Source of the DNA: Terriglobia bacterium
Lineage (GTDB): Bacteria; Acidobacteriota; UBA6911
Direction: 5' to 3'
NCBI GenBank assembly: GCA_020072565.1
Contig: JAIQGI010000061.1
Span: forward strand, 1-32,664
DNA length: 32,664 nucleotides
Under the pieces are notes generated by a model. That model was given only the letters and a program-made list of their open reading frames with translations, had not been told where the DNA came from and searched no databases. This document shows, in pieces, positions 31,180 through 32,664 of the stretch; position 1 is the first letter of the stretch; every line of letters starts with the position of its first letter. Made by a program: the position numbers and the translations under genes.

Positions 31180-31752
31180 ATGGCCATGCAGCACATATTA
31201 AGACGGCGCTATTTGGGATGTAGGGCAGCCACCCTGATTCACAAGTGGGCTCTGGTAGCGGCAAGCGTAGGATTGTTAGTGATGTCCTGTTTTCACGCTG
31301 ATACGATACCGAGTTCTTTCACAATTAAATTTCTATCGGTAAACGATCTGGATGGACGCATAACTTCGGACCAACGGGAAGTTGTCATTCCCATCCCCAA
31401 CGCCCAACTAATGCTTAGACCAGTGTGGACTTCCGGTAGTCGGGATGTCGCTTTGGTTTTTATGCCAAATGAAGGTGCCGATCTTAGGCTAGACAGTTAT
31501 CAAATCGAAGCCCGACATCTTGGGGAAGTAAGGATCGATCATCCGGATCCCACACTGCCTCCCTATTATTATCTAAGCAGGAGGGGCGAAACACAAATCC
31601 TAAAGCTCCCTGTGCATATTGACGCGGTTCTACGAATTGGTTTAATGTCTGATAAGATAGATGCTGACGGGGATGCTTACACTTTTCTTGTACGGATTGC
31701 TAGCGCCTCGAAGACCTACGACATTCGCATTGTTGGCTACAGAAAAATGTGA
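31180..31752 (+). CDS. putative lipoprotein, possible immunity protein
   Basis: This 190-aa protein has an N-terminal hydrophobic segment KWALVAASVGLLVMSC ending in a lipobox-like VMSC, so lipid attachment and export are likely. The remainder is beta-rich (VVIPIPNAQLMLRPVW, YQIEARHLGEVRID) and not recognised. It begins ten bases after the HEVTH-protein stop and shares its AT-rich composition. This is the spacing of toxin-immunity pairs, but an immunity role is inference only. Start ATG 31180; an AGAAAG lies close upstream, and the more downstream ATG at 31186 is an alternative. Confidence 0.55.
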   Translation: MAMQHILRRRYLGCRAATLIHKWALVAASVGLLVMSCFHADTIPSSFTIKFLSVNDLDGRITSDQREVVIPIPNAQLMLRPVWTSGSRDVALVFMPNEGADLRLDSYQIEARHLGEVRIDHPDPTLPPYYYLSRRGETQILKLPVHIDAVLRIGLMSDKIDADGDAYTFLVRIASASKTYDIRIVGYRKM

Positions 31753-31908
31753 TCGCGACAACAGTTGTCCCGGCTTGATGTGAGCGGCCTGGAGCTTAGC
31801 CCGGCTGGAACTCAGGCGATGATCACCAGGTCTGGTTTGTTTGGGCGTAAAATCAACCATCGGTGGCGGTTTGGGGCGAATCCGCGCGCCTGGTCGACAT
31901 AAGACCTC
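31753..31908. other. spacer without recognisable gene
   Basis: No gene seen. It leads into copy 4 of the dispersed palindrome; GC content rises again compared with the preceding two genes. Confidence 0.4.
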
Positions 31909-31990
31909 CATATCGGAAGCTGGTGGGATCACATGCAGGAGGTCGTGCCGGGGAAGACGACCGCAATCACGCAGCTTATTTCGCCTATCC
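31909..31990 (+). repeat. dispersed imperfect palindrome, copy 4
   Basis: 82 bp identical to copies 2 and 3. With copy 3 the identity runs about 90 bp, to CCTATCCAT. Same orientation as the other three. Confidence 0.92.
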
Positions 31991-32196
31991 ATCTTGGGTG
32001 TATGGAACGTGATGAAGGCTGCGCGTTCGAACGACCATCTGACAAGCAGATGAAGCCCGCGCATTCGCTGCGTCCAGAGCGAGTGGTAAGCGAATGAGGT
32101 AGGACCGAGGCAGTACGGCTGGAGGGTGTCACACCTCGAGCCGGGGACACCATACACTACCGCCGCTTCGCGGAATGCATTTCTGGAGACTGCCGA

Positions 32197-32472
32197 TTGA
32201 GTTTCTCAAAGATGATCAAGCAGCCGAGCACCTTTCTTCCGGTGGCAATGTCGCTCGCCCCCCTCGCTATGGTTCTCGGTCACATTGTCATGTTCGACGT
32301 TGTCCGTGAGCCCGATGAGGGGGCAGCCGCCCACATCTTTCAACTGCTCATGGTGGCAGAGGTGCCGATCATACTGTACTTCGCAATCAAATGGCTCCCG
32401 CGTTCTCCAGGACAGGCGCTGCCCTCTGTGACTATGATGATGAGACACCTGCCCCCTGGTAATTTAATGTAG
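32197..32472 (+). CDS. small membrane protein of unknown function
   Basis: 91 aa from TTG 32197 (GGAG at 32185-32188, eight bases upstream), or 86 aa from ATG 32212. Two hydrophobic helices (STFLPVAMSLAPLAMVLGHI and QLLMVAEVPIILYFAIKWL) are linked by an acidic loop VREPDEGAAAH. Similar two- to four-helix proteins with an EPDEGxxAHxxQLLM loop occur in many bacteria, with no known role. The C-terminal residues after KWLPRSPGQAL diverge from what I would expect, so the last part may be altered or truncated. Confidence 0.6.
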   Translation: MSFSKMIKQPSTFLPVAMSLAPLAMVLGHIVMFDVVREPDEGAAAHIFQLLMVAEVPIILYFAIKWLPRSPGQALPSVTMMMRHLPPGNLM

Positions 32473-32546
32473 AGGGTAGGGAGAAAATCTAAGATGGGAA
32501 TAGCAGAATTGATGAAGAGAGAGACGGGGATGGTTGCCCCTCCGCT

Positions 32547-32664
32547 ATCGGGTAGGCGCCCGGGTTACCCCGGGCACCTCCCACGGAACCGTACGTGCGC
32601 TGTTCGCATACGGCTCTTCGGGACGGCGGGTTGTTACCCCCGTCGTCGGCCGGTTTACGACCTC
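32547..32664 (-). mobile_element. group II intron 3' end (domains V and VI), partial
   Basis: On the minus strand, domain V is GAGCCGTATGCG...CGCACGTACGGTTC (32586-32616), a hairpin with the catalytic AGC triad and the two-base 3' bulge. Domain VI follows: GGTGCCCGGG-GTAA-CCCGGGCGCC with a bulged A seven bases from the 3' end, finishing in ACCCGAT at 32547. That is a textbook lariat branch point and 3' splice site. The intron body and any reverse transcriptase gene lie beyond the right edge. The 3' exon begins AGCGGAGGGG and points toward the small membrane-protein gene. Confidence 0.88.

Noticed and set aside
12256-31990. The dispersed repeat as a CRISPR array
   Set aside because: Copies are 1.5-10 kb apart with genes between them; there are no regular spacers and no cas genes.

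Overview
The window looks like a chromosomal accessory region of an uncultured soil-type member of Acidobacteriota. This is an inference from gene families, because no rRNA or other phylogenetic marker is present. Supporting signs are a carboxypeptidase-regulatory-domain TonB-dependent receptor, a zinc-ribbon Ser/Thr kinase with a multi-pass membrane tail, a VWFA-type secreted protein, TPR fragments of the kinase/regulator type, RAYT transposases, and TTG/GTG starts with clear Shine-Dalgarno sites.

Layout. (1) 1-4.0 kb, visibly AT-richer: a decayed CBASS locus, with the C-terminal part of a CD-NTase and an intact Cap15-type 2TM/beta-barrel effector, followed by a UvrD-like helicase and a nucleotidyltransferase-fold protein. 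(2) 4.1-9.4 kb: toxin-antitoxin modules (higBA, a frameshifted brnT with brnA, a second BrnA-like gene, a second higBA), two DUF3795 copies (one truncated) around an NmrA-type oxidoreductase, and a RAYT transposase flanked by inverted REP hairpins. (3) 9.4-14.7 kb: secreted or hypothetical genes (VWFA protein, a transglutaminase-like protein, a 408-aa exported protein) separated by repeat-rich spacers, then a truncated second RAYT abutting a broken TPR gene. (4) 14.7-20.0 kb: TonB-dependent receptor and membrane Ser/Thr kinase, both on the minus strand. (5) 20.1-21.6 kb: a TPR pseudogene and a hicBA module whose antitoxin carries an extra N-terminal domain. (6) 21.9-24.8 kb: a large multi-pass membrane protein with C-terminal beta-rich repeats. 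(7) 25.1-30.6 kb: arylsulfotransferase, Cys-type sulfatase and its radical-SAM maturase, a coherent sulfate-ester cassette. (8) 30.6-32.7 kb: an AT-richer metallopeptidase-like (HEVTH) tip with a small lipoprotein, a small membrane protein, and the 3' end (domains V and VI) of a group II intron entering from the right edge.

An 82-90-bp imperfect palindrome occurs four times in one orientation (12.3, 13.9, 21.8 and 31.9 kb), and three copies are virtually identical. I know no name for it, and it is the best candidate for an undescribed mobile or structured element here. The TA modules, decayed genes, RAYT/REP units, intron and repeats mark this as a highly plastic region. The sulfatase-maturase pair and the kinase/receptor block look like intact functional cargo.
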